Positions 35,707-45,397 of a stretch of 64,000 nt of DNA are shown here, in pieces; position 1 is the stretch's first letter, and every line of letters begins with the position of its first letter. Origin of the DNA: Betaproteobacteria bacterium Ga0077532. Its GTDB lineage: Bacteria > Pseudomonadota > Gammaproteobacteria > Burkholderiales > Ga0077523. Where the stretch lies: the NCBI GenBank assembly GCA_001464895.1, contig LNEE01000015.1, positions 1 through 64,000 of the forward strand. Direction: 5' to 3'. The notes beneath the pieces are model-generated. The model was given only the letters and a program-made list of their open reading frames with translations. It was not told where the DNA came from and made no database searches. A program made the translations under genes and the position numbers.

Positions 35707-37677
35707 ATGCCCAAGCCAACGAGCCGAATCCTGGTGGTGAACGACGCGCCAAAGGCGCTCGCTTCCATCGTCCGGGGCCTCAACGCGGCAGCCCGCAGCC
35801 TCGATAATCCGTTCGGCCTTGCGGCCATCGGGGTCGCCAGCGCCTCGGAGGCCATCGCCGCCATCGAAGCGGACGGCGACATCCAGGCCGCGCTGGTCGA
35901 CGATCGCCTCTACGACCTCGACGACGCCGGCGCCGACACCTCCCTCTCCGCCGTGGAACTGGTCCGGCGGATCAATGCGCTGCGGCCCGAGGTGGACGTC
36001 TTCATCCTGATCGACCGGGCGCAGGAGGACGAGGTGGTGGACAGCCTCTTCACGGAAACCGTGGACGGCTACTTCTACCGGGAGGAGCACGATCCGAGGG
36101 GCATGTTCCGCATCATCCAGGCCGCGCTGGCGGAGCGCGCCCGGACCCCGTTCTTCGATGCGCTCCGCAGCTACGTGCTGATGGCCAAGGATGCCTGGCA
36201 CACGCCGGGACACTCCTCCGGCGACAGCCTGCGCGACAGCCCCTGGGTGGCGGAATTCCACGAGTTCATGGGAGAGCACGCCTTCGACGCCGACCTGTCG
36301 GTCTCGGTCCCGATGCTGGACTCCCTGCTCGAGCCCCGCGGCGTGATCGCCGACGCCCAGAAGCTGGCTGCGCGGGCGTTCGGCGCCCGGCGCACGTACT
36401 TCTCGACGAACGGCACGTCCACCGGCAACAAGATCATCTTCCAGACCCTGCTGTCGCCGGGCGACAAGCTGCTGCTCGACCGCAACTGCCACAAGTCCGT
36501 CCACCACGGCGTCGTGCTTTCGGGCGCGCGACCGGTCTACCTCGACGCTTCGGTCAATCCGCTCTACGGGCTCTACGGACCCGTCCCGAAGGCGACGCTT
36601 CTCGGCGCCATCGAGGCGCACCCCGATGCCACGGCGCTGATCCTCACGTCGTGCACGTACGACGGGCTGCGCTACGACTTGCCGCCGATCATCGCGGCCG
36701 CCCACGCGAAGGGCATCAAGGTGATCATCGACGAGGCCTGGTACGGCTTCGCACGGTTCCATCCCGCCTTCCGCCCGACGGCGCTCGAGGCCGGTGCCGA
36801 CTACGCGACGCAGAGCACGCACAAGGTGCTTTCCGCGTTCTCCCAGGCCTCGATGATCCACGTGAACGACCCCGATTTCGACGAGCACGGGTTCCGCGAG
36901 AACTTCATGATGCACACGTCCACGAGCCCGCAGTACGCGATGATCGCGAGCCTCGACGTGGCCAGGAAGCAGGCGTCTCTCGAGGGGTTCCGCCTGTTGT
37001 CGCGCACGCTGGCCCTGGCCGCCGATCTGCGGCAGCAGCTGAATGCGACGGGCGTGTTCCGCGCACTCGCGCTCGAGGATCTCATCTCGCCCGCACTGGC
37101 GGACGATGGCATACAGCTCGACCCGACGAAGATCACCGTCGACATCGCCGGCTGCGGCCATACGTCCGACGAACTGCAGCGTGAGCTCTTCGATCGCTTC
37201 GGCATCCAGGTCGAGAAATCGACCTTCCGGACGGTGTCGCTGCTGTTGACCATCGGCACCACGCGCAGCAAGGTCTCGCGCCTCTACGATGCCTTCATGC
37301 GGATCGCGCGGGAACGCCGGCCGCCGCTCGCCCCGCGCCGGCTGCCGGATCTGCCGCGCTTCGGCGGCCTTCGCCTGCTGCCCCGCGACGCGTTCTACAC
37401 CGAGGGCGAGCGCCTGCCGCTACTGGACGATCTGGACAGACTCGACGCCGCGCTCGTGGGACGCGTCGCCGCCGATGCCGTCGTGCCCTACCCTCCGGGC
37501 ATCCCGGTGGTGGTTCCGGGGCAGGTCATCACGGCGGACCTCCTCGCCTATCTCGCGGGCCTGCTGCGGTCGCCGCGACGGGAGGAGATCCACGGCCTGG
37601 TCACCGTCGGACACCGGGCCTGCCTGCGCGTGGTCACCCGCGGGGAGGAAGCGGCACTCCAGCCACTGGCCACCTGA
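35707..37677 (+). CDS. Orn/Lys/Arg decarboxylase-like PLP enzyme
   Basis: A 656-residue fold-type I PLP enzyme. Residues 1-140 form a receiver-like wing domain (RILVVNDAPKALASIV ... ALVDDRLYDLDD) as in the biodegradative amino acid decarboxylases. The catalytic core includes TNGTSTGNKII, DEAWYGFARFHPAF and the PLP lysine in STHKVLSAFSQ. The final 120 residues are the family C-terminal domain. The ATG at 35707 has GGAG five bases upstream. It makes a diamine or agmatine from Orn, Lys or Arg; the substrate is not clear from sequence. It may serve polyamine synthesis. Confidence 0.9.
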   Translation: MPKPTSRILVVNDAPKALASIVRGLNAAARSLDNPFGLAAIGVASASEAIAAIEADGDIQAALVDDRLYDLDDAGADTSLSAVELVRRINALRPEVDVFILIDRAQEDEVVDSLFTETVDGYFYREEHDPRGMFRIIQAALAERARTPFFDALRSYVLMAKDAWHTPGHSSGDSLRDSPWVAEFHEFMGEHAFDADLSVSVPMLDSLLEPRGVIADAQKLAARAFGARRTYFSTNGTSTGNKIIFQTLLSPGDKLLLDRNCHKSVHHGVVLSGARPVYLDASVNPLYGLYGPVPKATLLGAIEAHPDATALILTSCTYDGLRYDLPPIIAAAHAKGIKVIIDEAWYGFARFHPAFRPTALEAGADYATQSTHKVLSAFSQASMIHVNDPDFDEHGFRENFMMHTSTSPQYAMIASLDVARKQASLEGFRLLSRTLALAADLRQQLNATGVFRALALEDLISPALADDGIQLDPTKITVDIAGCGHTSDELQRELFDRFGIQVEKSTFRTVSLLLTIGTTRSKVSRLYDAFMRIARERRPPLAPRRLPDLPRFGGLRLLPRDAFYTEGERLPLLDDLDRLDAALVGRVAADAVVPYPPGIPVVVPGQVITADLLAYLAGLLRSPRREEIHGLVTVGHRACLRVVTRGEEAALQPLAT

Positions 37678-37750
37678 GCACGCCCTGCCCCATCTTCCCC
37701 TTGCGTCGATGGAAGGAACGGGCAAAATACCGTGTGAAATCATCCCGGAC

Positions 37751-37780
37751 ACGGCGGCACAAGAGCCGCCGTATTTTTTT
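37751..37780 (+). terminator. Intrinsic terminator after the decarboxylase
   Basis: Perfect stem ACGGCGGC / GCCGCCGT with loop ACAAGA (37751-37772), followed by ATTTTTTT. Confidence 0.9.
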
Positions 37781-38061
37781 CCCGCGCCCATCCCGGGGCG
37801 CCGCCTGTCGAGACCACTGAGACCACTGCCAGCAATGCCAGGACCGTCCCCGATGCACCGCCTCCCGACGAAGCAGCAGCGCCACCCCACGATGGCATCG
37901 GACCGCGCGTGCAGAGACATCCGGACGCCGATCCCGCCCAGACTCCCCGCCGAGGCGCAGCCGGTCTTCCCGCGCCTCTCCGCCTTCACCCGCACGTTCG
38001 TGCGCAGCCAGGAACCCGCTGCCGTGGCCGGCTGATGCCAGGCCACGGGGCGATGCCACCC
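37781..38061. other. Leader region before argF
   Basis: About 280 bases between the decarboxylase terminator and argF; with the 3' flank from 37678 the gap is 384 bases. An open frame at 37853-38035 would give 60 residues, but it is basic, has no conserved look and lacks a good ribosome site. The stretch presumably carries the argF promoter, which I cannot place. No ARG box is evident. Confidence 0.4.
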
Positions 38062-38985
38062 ATGTCGACCCCGAAGCATTTTCTTCAATTCAAGGATCTG
38101 ACCCGCGAGGAATTCGATCACGTCTTCGCGCGGACCCGGATCATCAAGGATCGCTATCAGCGCTACGAGCGCTACTGGCCGCTCACCGACCGAACTCTGG
38201 TGATGATCTTCGAGAAGGCCTCCACGCGGACCCGCCTGTCCTTCGAGGCTGGGATGCACCAGCTGGGGGGCAGCGCGATCTACCTGAACACCCGCGACAC
38301 CCAGTTGGGCCGTGGCGAACCCGTCGAGGACGCAGCGCAGGTGATGTCCCGCATGTGCGACGCGGTGATGATCCGCACATTCGAGCAGGAGATCATCGAG
38401 CGCTTCGCGCGCCATTCGCGCGTTCCCGTGATCAACGGGCTCACGAACGAGTACCACCCCTGCCAGATCATGGCCGACATCTACACGTTCATCGAGCACC
38501 GCGGCGATATCCGCGGGAAGACCGTCGCCTGGATCGGCGACTCGAACAACGTCTGCAACACGTGGTTGCAGGCCGCGGAACTGCTGGACTTCAACGTCCA
38601 CGTCTCCACACCGCCGGGTTACGAGGTCGAACCCGAGCGCGCCGGTCTCTACGGGACCGATCACTACGAGCAGTTCGGCGACCCGATGGATGCCGCCCGC
38701 AATGCCGACCTGGTGACCACCGACGTCTGGACGAGCATGGGATTCGAGGCCGAGAACGAGGAGCGCTGCCGCGACTTCCACGACTGGCAGGTCGACGCCG
38801 ACATGATGCGCGTCGCGAAACCCGGCGCACTGTTCATGCACTGTCTGCCGGCGCACCGCGGCGAGGAGGTCACCGCCGAAGTGATCGACGGCCCCCACAG
38901 CGTCGTCTGGGATGAAGCCGGCAACCGCATGCACACGCAGAAGGCGCTGCTCGAGTACCTGCTGCTCGGAAAGATCGACAGCTGA
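38062..38985 (+). CDS. argF: Ornithine carbamoyltransferase
   Basis: A 307-residue enzyme that makes citrulline from ornithine and carbamoyl phosphate. Motifs: FEKASTRTRLSFEAGM (STRTR binds carbamoyl phosphate), HPCQIMAD, DVWTSMG and FMHCLPAHRGEE (ornithine loop). KHFLQFKDLTREE is the usual N-terminus. An in-frame ATG at 38053 would add three residues; neither start has a strong ribosome site. It opens the plus-strand run argF, MORN, argG. Confidence 0.96.
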   Translation: MSTPKHFLQFKDLTREEFDHVFARTRIIKDRYQRYERYWPLTDRTLVMIFEKASTRTRLSFEAGMHQLGGSAIYLNTRDTQLGRGEPVEDAAQVMSRMCDAVMIRTFEQEIIERFARHSRVPVINGLTNEYHPCQIMADIYTFIEHRGDIRGKTVAWIGDSNNVCNTWLQAAELLDFNVHVSTPPGYEVEPERAGLYGTDHYEQFGDPMDAARNADLVTTDVWTSMGFEAENEERCRDFHDWQVDADMMRVAKPGALFMHCLPAHRGEEVTAEVIDGPHSVVWDEAGNRMHTQKALLEYLLLGKIDS

Positions 38986-39118
38986 GACACGCGCCACCTG
39001 GCAGCCCATGACCCCCGAGTCCGTTTCACAATCTGCAGTGCAGCTCGATCCGCATGACTGGCGCAAGACCAGCCGCGGGCCCCAGGGAGGTCCATTCCAT
39101 GATTCCCGGAGATACGGC

Positions 39119-39625
39119 ATGAACTCGACACTCACACGCACCCTCGCCGCGTTGGCCATCGCGCTGACCGCATTCACCGCCCATGCGGCGGACGACGACG
39201 AGAAGACCATCACCGACCAGAACGGCTGCCGCGTCGTGAACCCGGCGCCGCGCGCCGAGGAGACCGTCACCTGGACCGGCGCCTGCCGGGATGGCTACAC
39301 CGAAGGCAAGGGCGTCCTGCAGTGGTACCAGTCCGGCATCGCCGACGAGAAGTACGAAGGCGAGATGGCCCGCGGGTACGCCGAAGGCGTCGGAGTGATG
39401 ACGCACACGGACGGCGGACGCTACGAAGGCGAATGGAAGGCCAGCCGCCAGGAAGGCGAAGGCAGCTACTTCGCGCCGGACGGCAGCGTGTACAAGGGCG
39501 GCTGGAAGAACGGCAAGCCCCACGGGTTCGGCAGCTATCGCACCCCGGAGGGCAAGGTGCTCCGCGGCCAGTGGATCGACGGCGACTTCCAGCGCGAAGA
39601 GAAGAACGACCCCAGCAAGACCTGA
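39119..39625 (+). CDS. Exported MORN-repeat protein
   Basis: A 168-residue protein with a signal peptide (residues 1-22, ending AHAA). At least four MORN motifs follow from about residue 70 (KYEGEMARGYAEGVGVMTHT, RYEGEWKASRQEGEGSYF, YKGGWKNGKPHGFGSY). The start follows GGAG with seven bases of spacing. MORN repeats usually bind lipid or act as spacers. It sits between argF and argG without a visible metabolic link. Confidence 0.85.
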   Translation: MNSTLTRTLAALAIALTAFTAHAADDDEKTITDQNGCRVVNPAPRAEETVTWTGACRDGYTEGKGVLQWYQSGIADEKYEGEMARGYAEGVGVMTHTDGGRYEGEWKASRQEGEGSYFAPDGSVYKGGWKNGKPHGFGSYRTPEGKVLRGQWIDGDFQREEKNDPSKT

Positions 39626-39730
39626 TTCCCCGGGGGTGGACGCATCCAGACTGCACGCGGACGCATTCCCCGCCGCCGTCGATCTGCCGCGCGCCCCCGA
39701 CCGTTTTCACTCCCATCGAGACCCATCGAC

Positions 39731-41104
39731 ATGAGCGCCATCAAGAAAGTCGTGCTCGCCTATTCGGGCGGGCTGGACACCTCCGTGATCCTGAAGTGGC
39801 TCCAGGACGTCTACCAGTGCGAGGTGGTGACGTTCACCGCCGACATCGGCCAGGGCGAAGAGGTGGAACCCGCCCGCAAGAAGGCGATCGCGCTCGGCAT
39901 CAAGAAGGAGAACATCTTCATCGAGGATCTCCGCGAGGAGTTCGTCCGCGACTTCGTGTTCCCGATGTTCCGCGCCAACACCGTGTACGAGGGCGAGTAC
40001 CTGCTGGGCACGTCGATCGCGCGGCCGCTGATCGCGAAGAACATGGTGCAGATCGCCCGCAAGGTGGGCGCCGACGCGATCTCGCACGGCGCCACGGGCA
40101 AGGGCAATGACCAGGTCCGCTTCGAGCTGGGTGCCTATGCACTGATGCCAAACGTGAAGGTCATCGCGCCGTGGCGAGAGTGGGATCTCCTCTCGCGCGA
40201 CAAGCTGCTCGCCTACGCCGACAAGCACCGCATCCCGGTCGACTTCAAGAAGCGCAAGGGCGGCGGCGCGCCCTACTCGATGGACGCCAACCTCCTGCAC
40301 ATCTCGTACGAGGGCGGGATCCTTGAGGATCCGGATTTCGCCCCCGAAGATTCCATGTGGCGATTGACGGTCTCCCCGGAGAAGGCACCGGCGAAGCCCC
40401 AGATCATCGAGCTGGGCTACGAGAAAGGCGACATCGTCTCCATCGACGGCAAGCGCCTGTCGCCGGCCAACGTGCTCGCGACGCTCAACACGATCGGCGG
40501 TCGCCACGGCATCGGGCGCCTCGACATGGTCGAGAACCGCTACGTCGGCATGAAGTCCCGCGGGTGCTACGAGACCCCCGGTGGCACGATCATGCTGAAG
40601 GCGCACCGCGCGATCGAATCCATCACGATGGACCGCGAGGTGCTGTCGCTGAAGGATGACCTCATGCCCCGCTACGCCCGCATGATCTACAACGGCTACT
40701 GGTACAGCCCGGAGCGCGAGCTGCTCCAGCAGCTGATCGATGCCTCGCAGGCGCGCGTCAACGGCCTCGTCCGGCTGAAGCTCTACAAGGGCACGATCAT
40801 GTGCGTGGGCCGCTCGTCGAAGGACTCCCTCTTCGACATGCGCATCTCCACGTTCGACGACGACGGCGGCGCCTACAACCAGGCCGACGCCGGTGGATTC
40901 ATCAAGCTGAACGCACTGCGGATGCGCATCGCCGCCAACCGTCGGAGCCCGACGCGGACGTCCGCAGCGAAGAAGGCTGCGCCGAAGAAAGCAGCGCCCG
41001 CCGCGACGCCCAAGGCCGCTTCCGTCAAGCCCAAGGCCGCTGCCGTCAAGCCCAAGGCCGCCGTCGCGAAGAAGCCTGCCGCAAAGCGCACCACCTCCCG
41101 CTAG
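39731..41104 (+). CDS. argG: Argininosuccinate synthase with H1-like C-terminal tail
   Basis: A 457-residue protein. Residues 1-404 are a normal ArgG that joins citrulline and aspartate with [19 protein letters not shown] (PP-loop), [22 protein letters not shown] and [10 protein letters not shown]. The family normally ends near the run [15 protein letters not shown]. Here 53 more residues follow (405-457), built almost only of Ala, Lys, Pro, Ser, Thr, Val and Arg, with repeats such as [12 protein letters not shown] and VKPKAA. Such tails are known from histone H1-like and AlgP-type DNA-binding proteins. Start and core are secure; the tail is the odd part. Confidence 0.96.
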   Translation: MSAIKKVVLAYSGGLDTSVILKWLQDVYQCEVVTFTADIGQGEEVEPARKKAIALGIKKENIFIEDLREEFVRDFVFPMFRANTVYEGEYLLGTSIARPLIAKNMVQIARKVGADAISHGATGKGNDQVRFELGAYALMPNVKVIAPWREWDLLSRDKLLAYADKHRIPVDFKKRKGGGAPYSMDANLLHISYEGGILEDPDFAPEDSMWRLTVSPEKAPAKPQIIELGYEKGDIVSIDGKRLSPANVLATLNTIGGRHGIGRLDMVENRYVGMKSRGCYETPGGTIMLKAHRAIESITMDREVLSLKDDLMPRYARMIYNGYWYSPERELLQQLIDASQARVNGLVRLKLYKGTIMCVGRSSKDSLFDMRISTFDDDGGAYNQADAGGFIKLNALRMRIAANRRSPTRTSAAKKAAPKKAAPAATPKAASVKPKAAAVKPKAAVAKKPAAKRTTSR

Positions 41105-41112
41105 GAATCGTC

Positions 41113-41424
41113 ATGGACAAGTTCGACAACGTCACGGTCGTCAAGAAAGCCAACATCTATTTCGACGGGAAGTGCGTGAGCCACAACGTCGTGTTCGCCG
41201 ACGGCACGCGCAAGAGTGTCGGCGTGATCTTCCCGAGCACGCTCACCTTCAACACCGGTGCCCCCGAGATCATGGAACTGAACGGTGGCCGCTGCCGTGT
41301 GAAGCTGCCCGGCGCCACCGAGTGGAAGACGTTCGGCGCCGGCGAGCAGTTCAGCGTGCCGGGCAACGCGTCGTTCGAGATCGAGACCCTCGAGACGCTC
41401 GACTACGTCTGCCACTTCGGCTGA
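41113..41424 (+). CDS. ppnP: Pyrimidine/purine nucleoside phosphorylase
   Basis: A 103-residue cupin-fold protein (formerly DUF1255, YaiE). Motifs: [41 protein letters not shown] and the ending DYVCHFG. The family phosphorolyses several nucleosides. It starts eight bases after the argG stop and overlaps the next start as TGATG, so it is co-transcribed with argG and the BPH gene. Confidence 0.93.
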   Translation: MDKFDNVTVVKKANIYFDGKCVSHNVVFADGTRKSVGVIFPSTLTFNTGAPEIMELNGGRCRVKLPGATEWKTFGAGEQFSVPGNASFEIETLETLDYVCHFG

Positions 41425-42005
41425 TGACCACGATCGCCGTCGTGCGCAAGAAGGGGGTGGTCGCCATCGCTGGCGACACCCTCACGAAGTGGGGTCCGGC
41501 GAAGGAGTCCGCCGAGTACGTGGTGAACCACACGAAGATCCTGCGGGTGGGTGACAGCCTGCTCGCGGTGACGGGGAACGCGACGTTCAAGCACATCGTC
41601 GACGACTACTTCGGGAGCTTCGACACCCCGCCCGCCCTCGATTCCGTGGGGGACATCTTCCGCACCTGGAACCGGATGCACGGCGAGTTCAAGGAGCGCT
41701 ACTTCCTGCAGGCCGAGGAGGACAAGGAAGACGCCATCGAGTCCACGCGGCTCGATGTGCTGATCGCCAACCCGCACGGCATCTTCGGTGTGTCGGGTCA
41801 GCGCACGGTGCAGGAGTTCTCGCGGTTCTATGCATACGGGAGCGGCGGCGACTACGCCCTCGGGGCGCTGTGGACGGTGTATGGTCGCGACGATCTCGAC
41901 GCCGAGGCCGTCGCCCGCCACGGCATCCTCGCAGCCATCGAGTTCGACGACGGCACCGGCGCCCCCGTGGAGTCGTTCACCATCCCGCTGGCGGCGGGCC
42001 ACTGA
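41424..42005 (+). CDS. HslV-like proteasome homologue (BPH type)
   Basis: A 193-residue Ntn-hydrolase. After Met removal the N-terminus is Thr-Thr ([17 protein letters not shown]), so Thr1 is the likely nucleophile and Asp17 is in its expected place; [18 protein letters not shown] continues the beta-subunit fold. It lacks the HslV pattern after residue 20 and no HslU ATPase is nearby. This fits BPH, the betaproteobacterial proteasome homologue described from Thiobacillus, which forms a double-ring particle. Its substrates are unknown. Confidence 0.82.
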   Translation: MTTIAVVRKKGVVAIAGDTLTKWGPAKESAEYVVNHTKILRVGDSLLAVTGNATFKHIVDDYFGSFDTPPALDSVGDIFRTWNRMHGEFKERYFLQAEEDKEDAIESTRLDVLIANPHGIFGVSGQRTVQEFSRFYAYGSGGDYALGALWTVYGRDDLDAEAVARHGILAAIEFDDGTGAPVESFTIPLAAGH

Positions 42006-42036
42006 TCCACCGCTTCATCCCAAAGGAGGAAAGCCC

Positions 42037-42522
42037 ATGCCTTCTTTCGACATCGTGTCCGAAGTGGACACGCAGGAACTCCGCAACGCCGTCGACCAGA
42101 CGAACAAGGAAGTCGGCAATCGGTTCGACTTCAAGGGCTCCGATGCCCGCGTCGAGCTGGCCGAGAACGTGATCACCGCATTCGCGGACGACGACTTCAA
42201 GCTCTCGCAGGTGCGGGACGTCCTCACGACCAAGCTTGCGAAGCGCGCCGTCGATGTACGCAGCCTGAAGTACGAAACGCCCGAGAAGATCAGCGGCGGC
42301 AAGCTGAAGCAGGTCATCACGGTGCGCACCGGCGTCGAGACGGAACTCGCGAAGAAGATCGTCCGCCTGCTGAAGGACAGCAAGATGAAGGTCCAGGCAT
42401 CGATCCAGGGCGATGCCGTTCGCGTCTCGGGCGCCAAGCGAGACACGCTGCAGGAAGCCATCGCGCTGGTGAAATCGTCCATCACCGACTTCCCGCTGCA
42501 GTACGAGAACTTCCGCGAGTGA
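42037..42522 (+). CDS. yajQ: YajQ-family nucleotide-binding protein
   Basis: A 161-residue protein of two ferredoxin-like domains. Diagnostic parts are [34 protein letters not shown] and the ending [11 protein letters not shown]. The family binds nucleic acid or nucleotides; in Xanthomonas a member is a cyclic di-GMP effector. AAAGGAGGA precedes the ATG by six bases. A palindrome GCCCGCGCGCGGGC at 42529-42542 follows and may end both this and the convergent gene. Confidence 0.95.
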   Translation: MPSFDIVSEVDTQELRNAVDQTNKEVGNRFDFKGSDARVELAENVITAFADDDFKLSQVRDVLTTKLAKRAVDVRSLKYETPEKISGGKLKQVITVRTGVETELAKKIVRLLKDSKMKVQASIQGDAVRVSGAKRDTLQEAIALVKSSITDFPLQYENFRE

Positions 42523-42553
42523 TCCGATGCCCGCGCGCGGGCGGGTGGCCGGG

Positions 42554-43006
42554 TCAGTACAGGCCGGGTATCAAGCGGGACGATGTCTTGCAGTACGCGG
42601 CGTAGCCATCGAAGTGCCCGGCCAGCAGACGCTCTTCGTGCCGCAGCTTGGTCAAGAGCACGGCCGCGAGCGCTGCGAAGCCGATCGCCCGCCAGTCGGG
42701 CGGGACCGCGATCCAGGCTGGCCCGACCACCAGCAGGATCGCCGCGTACATGGGATGGCGCACCCACCGGTAAGGCCCCCAGGTGACAAGCGTCGAGTGC
42801 CCGGTCGGATCGGGCGCGATGCGGAAGAGGCGACGCTGTGCCGCGGTCATCACGACGAAAGCCCACGCGGCGATGGCAAGACCGCCGAGCTGCAGGAAGA
42901 TCCCGATGACGTGGGGGGAAACGCGCGGCCCCGCCACGAGCCAAATCGCGAGCAGCGCGAACTGCGCGGCAACCAGCAAGCGCCCTCGCGAGCCATCGCT
43001 CGCCAT
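42554..43006 (-). CDS. Isoprenylcysteine methyltransferase-like membrane protein
   Basis: A 150-residue protein with four or five helices. The C-terminal half has the ICMT/phospholipid methyltransferase signature: GPYRWVRHPMYAAILLV and the later LRHEERLL. It would methylate a lipid-linked substrate using SAM; the substrate is unknown. Its start overlaps the stop of the upstream amidotransferase by one base. Confidence 0.85.
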   Translation of the reverse strand: MASDGSRGRLLVAAQFALLAIWLVAGPRVSPHVIGIFLQLGGLAIAAWAFVVMTAAQRRLFRIAPDPTGHSTLVTWGPYRWVRHPMYAAILLVVGPAWIAVPPDWRAIGFAALAAVLLTKLRHEERLLAGHFDGYAAYCKTSSRLIPGLY

Positions 43007-43713
43007 CAGCGGCGCAATCCCTCTATCCAGCGGTCGTAGAGTCGCCCTGCCACCTCGTGCAGGGCCGCCACGTGCCGGGCAGCCTCCCGCTGCATCTCGT
43101 CGGCCTGCTGCACGGCCGGGCCGGGGCTGGCCACGATCTCATCGACTCCGTGCTCGCACCAGGTGGCGATCAGCCGCTCCGTCATCTCCACGTGGCACTG
43201 CATGCCGAGATGGGGGCCGATCGCGAAGCCCTGATTGCCGCAGTACTGGCTCGCCATGATCCGGGTCGCTCCTGGCGGCAGCGAGAAGGTCTCGCCGTGC
43301 CAGTGGAACGAGAGAAAGGACTTCGTTTCCGCACCGAACCATGTCCGCGCGACCGGGTTGTCCTCCACCTTGATCTCGCCCCAGCCGATCTCCTTGGTCG
43401 GGTTGCTGGTCACCACGCCGCCGAGGGCTTTCGACATCAGCTGCCCGCCCAGGCAGTGGCCGAGCACCGGGACGTTCGCGGCGGCGGCATCCCGGATCAG
43501 CGCGAGCACTGGAGGAATCCACGGGAGGTCGTCGTTCACGCTCATGGGCCCGCCCATGAAGACGAGGCCGGCGTAATCCGTCGACGAGACCGGGATGGCA
43601 TCCCCCGCGTCGATCGCGATCAGTTTCCAAGGTACATTTCGGGCATCGAGGTGCTCGGCGAAGTAGCCTGGACCTTCCGTGGGGGAGTGGCGAAATATGG
43701 CGACGGGTTTCAT
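43006..43713 (-). CDS. Class I glutamine amidotransferase-like protein
   Basis: A 235-residue GATase1 domain protein. The nucleophile elbow is LGHCLGGQLMSKAL, the oxyanion region FMGGPMSVNDD, and the His-Glu part of the triad is in QCHVEMTERL. Stand-alone members include gamma-glutamyl hydrolases and GMP synthase-like proteins; there is no synthetase partner here. The ATG at 43713 (MKPVAIFRHS) was chosen. It is divergent from the retropepsin gene by 37 bases. Confidence 0.88.
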   Translation of the reverse strand: MKPVAIFRHSPTEGPGYFAEHLDARNVPWKLIAIDAGDAIPVSSTDYAGLVFMGGPMSVNDDLPWIPPVLALIRDAAAANVPVLGHCLGGQLMSKALGGVVTSNPTKEIGWGEIKVEDNPVARTWFGAETKSFLSFHWHGETFSLPPGATRIMASQYCGNQGFAIGPHLGMQCHVEMTERLIATWCEHGVDEIVASPGPAVQQADEMQREAARHVAALHEVAGRLYDRWIEGLRR

Positions 43714-43750
43714 GGCGGCGAAGTCGGGTTGGCTGGGGAAACGCGGTTCG

Positions 43751-44392
43751 ATGGCGAAGGCTATTGCAGTCGCGCTCGCAAGTCTCGTTCCTTTGACGTC
43801 GGCCCTCGCGGTACAGATCGAGGTCGCCGGCCTCTTCAACGGCAAGGCCATCGTGATCATCGACGGCGGGCGACCGAAAACCCTGGCCAACGGCGAGAGC
43901 ATCGGCACCGTGAAGCTGATATCGGCCACCTCCGAGATCGCCACGTTCGAGATCGACGGCAAGCGCCGCCAGCTGGGCATGGGGTCGCAGTCCTTCGGCG
44001 GCAACTTCGAGACGGGCAAACGCCCCACCGTGGTGCTCAACGCGGACCATGGCGGCCACTACATGGCGGAAGGATCGATCAACGGAATGCCGATCCGCTT
44101 CCTCGTCGACACCGGGGCAACGATGGTGTCGCTCGGTACCAGCGACGCCCGGCGGCTGGGTATCGACTTCACGCGCGGCGAACGCGGCATCAGCAACACC
44201 GCCAACGGCGCGGCCGTCGTCTACCGCGTGAAGCTCGACTCGGTGAAGGTGGGCGGGATCGTGCAAAACAACGTCGATGCGTTGGTACACGCCAGCAACG
44301 ACATGCCCTTCGCGCTCCTCGGCATGAGTTTCCTGAACCGGCTGGACCTGCGGAACCAGGGTTCGCAACTCACGATGACACTGCGGTACTGA
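43751..44392 (+). CDS. Retropepsin-like aspartic protease (TIGR02281 type)
   Basis: A 213-residue exported protein. A short signal peptide ends near LTSALA. Residues 95-210 are a single-domain aspartic protease with the motif FLVDTGATMVSLG and the family's second loop ALLGMSFLNRLDLR. It would dimerise to form one active site, as retropepsins do. Substrates are unknown. The ATG at 43751 avoids overlap with the divergent gene; upstream in-frame starts exist at 43679 and 43697. Confidence 0.85.
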   Translation: MAKAIAVALASLVPLTSALAVQIEVAGLFNGKAIVIIDGGRPKTLANGESIGTVKLISATSEIATFEIDGKRRQLGMGSQSFGGNFETGKRPTVVLNADHGGHYMAEGSINGMPIRFLVDTGATMVSLGTSDARRLGIDFTRGERGISNTANGAAVVYRVKLDSVKVGGIVQNNVDALVHASNDMPFALLGMSFLNRLDLRNQGSQLTMTLRY

Positions 44393-44400
44393 TGTCGATG

Positions 44401-44422
44401 GCCCCGGCAGGGACGCCGGGGC
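44401..44422. terminator. Hairpin between convergent retropepsin and folE2
   Basis: Perfect eight-base stem GCCCCGGC / GCCGGGGC with a six-base loop, and no clear U-tract. It probably acts on both strands. Confidence 0.45.
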
Positions 44423-44429
44423 GGAAGCC

Positions 44430-45233
44430 TCAGGCGACGCGCTTGTCGCGCTCGATGAGGGCGTAGGCCGAGTGGTTGTGAATCGACTCGAAGTTCTCGG
44501 ACTCCACCACGTAGGCCAGGACCCGATCGTCGTTGTTCAGCACCGTCGCGACGTCGCGCACCAGGTCTTCCACGAACTTGGGATTGTCGTAGGCGCGCTC
44601 GGTGACGTACTTCTCGTCGGGTCGCTTCAGGAGGCCATACAGCTCGCAGGACGCCTGGTCCTCGGCGATCCGCACGAGATCCTCGATCCAGACGAAGCCC
44701 TCGGTCGTCGCGGTGATCGTCACGTGGGAACGCTGGTTGTGCGCACCGTAGTCGGAGATCTTCTTGGAGCACGGACACAGGCTCGTCACGGGCACCACGA
44801 CCTTCATCGTGAAGCGGTACTCGCCCTCGACGATATCACCCACGAAGGTCACCTCGTAGTCGAGCAGGCTCTTCACACCCGACACCGGCGCCGCCTTGTT
44901 CACGAAGTACGGGAAGGTCATCTCCACATGGCCCGACTGCGCCTCCAGGCGCTCGACCATGTGACGCAGCATCGGCTCGAACGATTCGACGGAGATCTCG
45001 CCCTCGTGGACGTTCAGGATCTCCACGAAACGCGACATGTGCGTGCCCTTGAAGTTGTGAGGCAGATGCACGTACATGTTGAAGTGGGCGACGGTGTGTT
45101 GCACGCCACCGTTGCGATCGCGCACACGCACCGGATGGCGGATCGACTTGATGCCTACCCGATCTATGGCGATGCGCCTGGTGTCCGCGCTGCTCTGCAC
45201 ATCGGGGATGACGATCTGTTCCGGCTTGTTCAT
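44430..45233 (-). CDS. folE2: GTP cyclohydrolase FolE2 (type IB)
   Basis: A 267-residue enzyme that turns GTP into dihydroneopterin triphosphate for folate synthesis. Conserved parts are [38 protein letters not shown] (metal-site Cys) and [13 protein letters not shown]. It is the zinc-independent alternative to FolE. The ATG at 45233 ([14 protein letters not shown]) is right for the family; the long frame upstream is antisense to dxs. It probably has its own promoter. Confidence 0.95.
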   Translation of the reverse strand: MNKPEQIVIPDVQSSADTRRIAIDRVGIKSIRHPVRVRDRNGGVQHTVAHFNMYVHLPHNFKGTHMSRFVEILNVHEGEISVESFEPMLRHMVERLEAQSGHVEMTFPYFVNKAAPVSGVKSLLDYEVTFVGDIVEGEYRFTMKVVVPVTSLCPCSKKISDYGAHNQRSHVTITATTEGFVWIEDLVRIAEDQASCELYGLLKRPDEKYVTERAYDNPKFVEDLVRDVATVLNNDDRVLAYVVESENFESIHNHSAYALIERDKRVA

Positions 45234-45374
45234 CGGGCATGGTCCTCTCGTGGGCGGCGACGTCGGAGGCATGTCCCCGATCGGCCGGAGGTTATCGGTG
45301 CGCGGTACCGGGGTGGATTCGCGCGCCGGATGTCGCTGTCGCGGGTTGCAACGCGATGCGACATGTCTGCGGCG

Positions 45375-45380
45375 ATTATA
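45375..45380 (-). promoter_or_regulatory. -10 box upstream of folE2
   Basis: A perfect TATAAT on the minus strand (plus-strand ATTATA), 140 bases before the folE2 start and just after the dxs stop. The -35 region is poor. The dyad GTCT-N11-AGAC (45365-45383) surrounds it. I see no convincing Zur box. Confidence 0.5.
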
Positions 45381-45397
45381 GACGCGCGCCGAATCGA

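Noticed and set aside
37853..38035. 60-codon frame before argF as a possible leader peptide
   Set aside because: No ribosome site, no Arg-codon run suited to attenuation, and no conserved look.
45365..45383. Zur box before folE2
   Set aside because: The GTCT-N11-AGAC dyad does not match known Zur sites; only the -10 box is kept.
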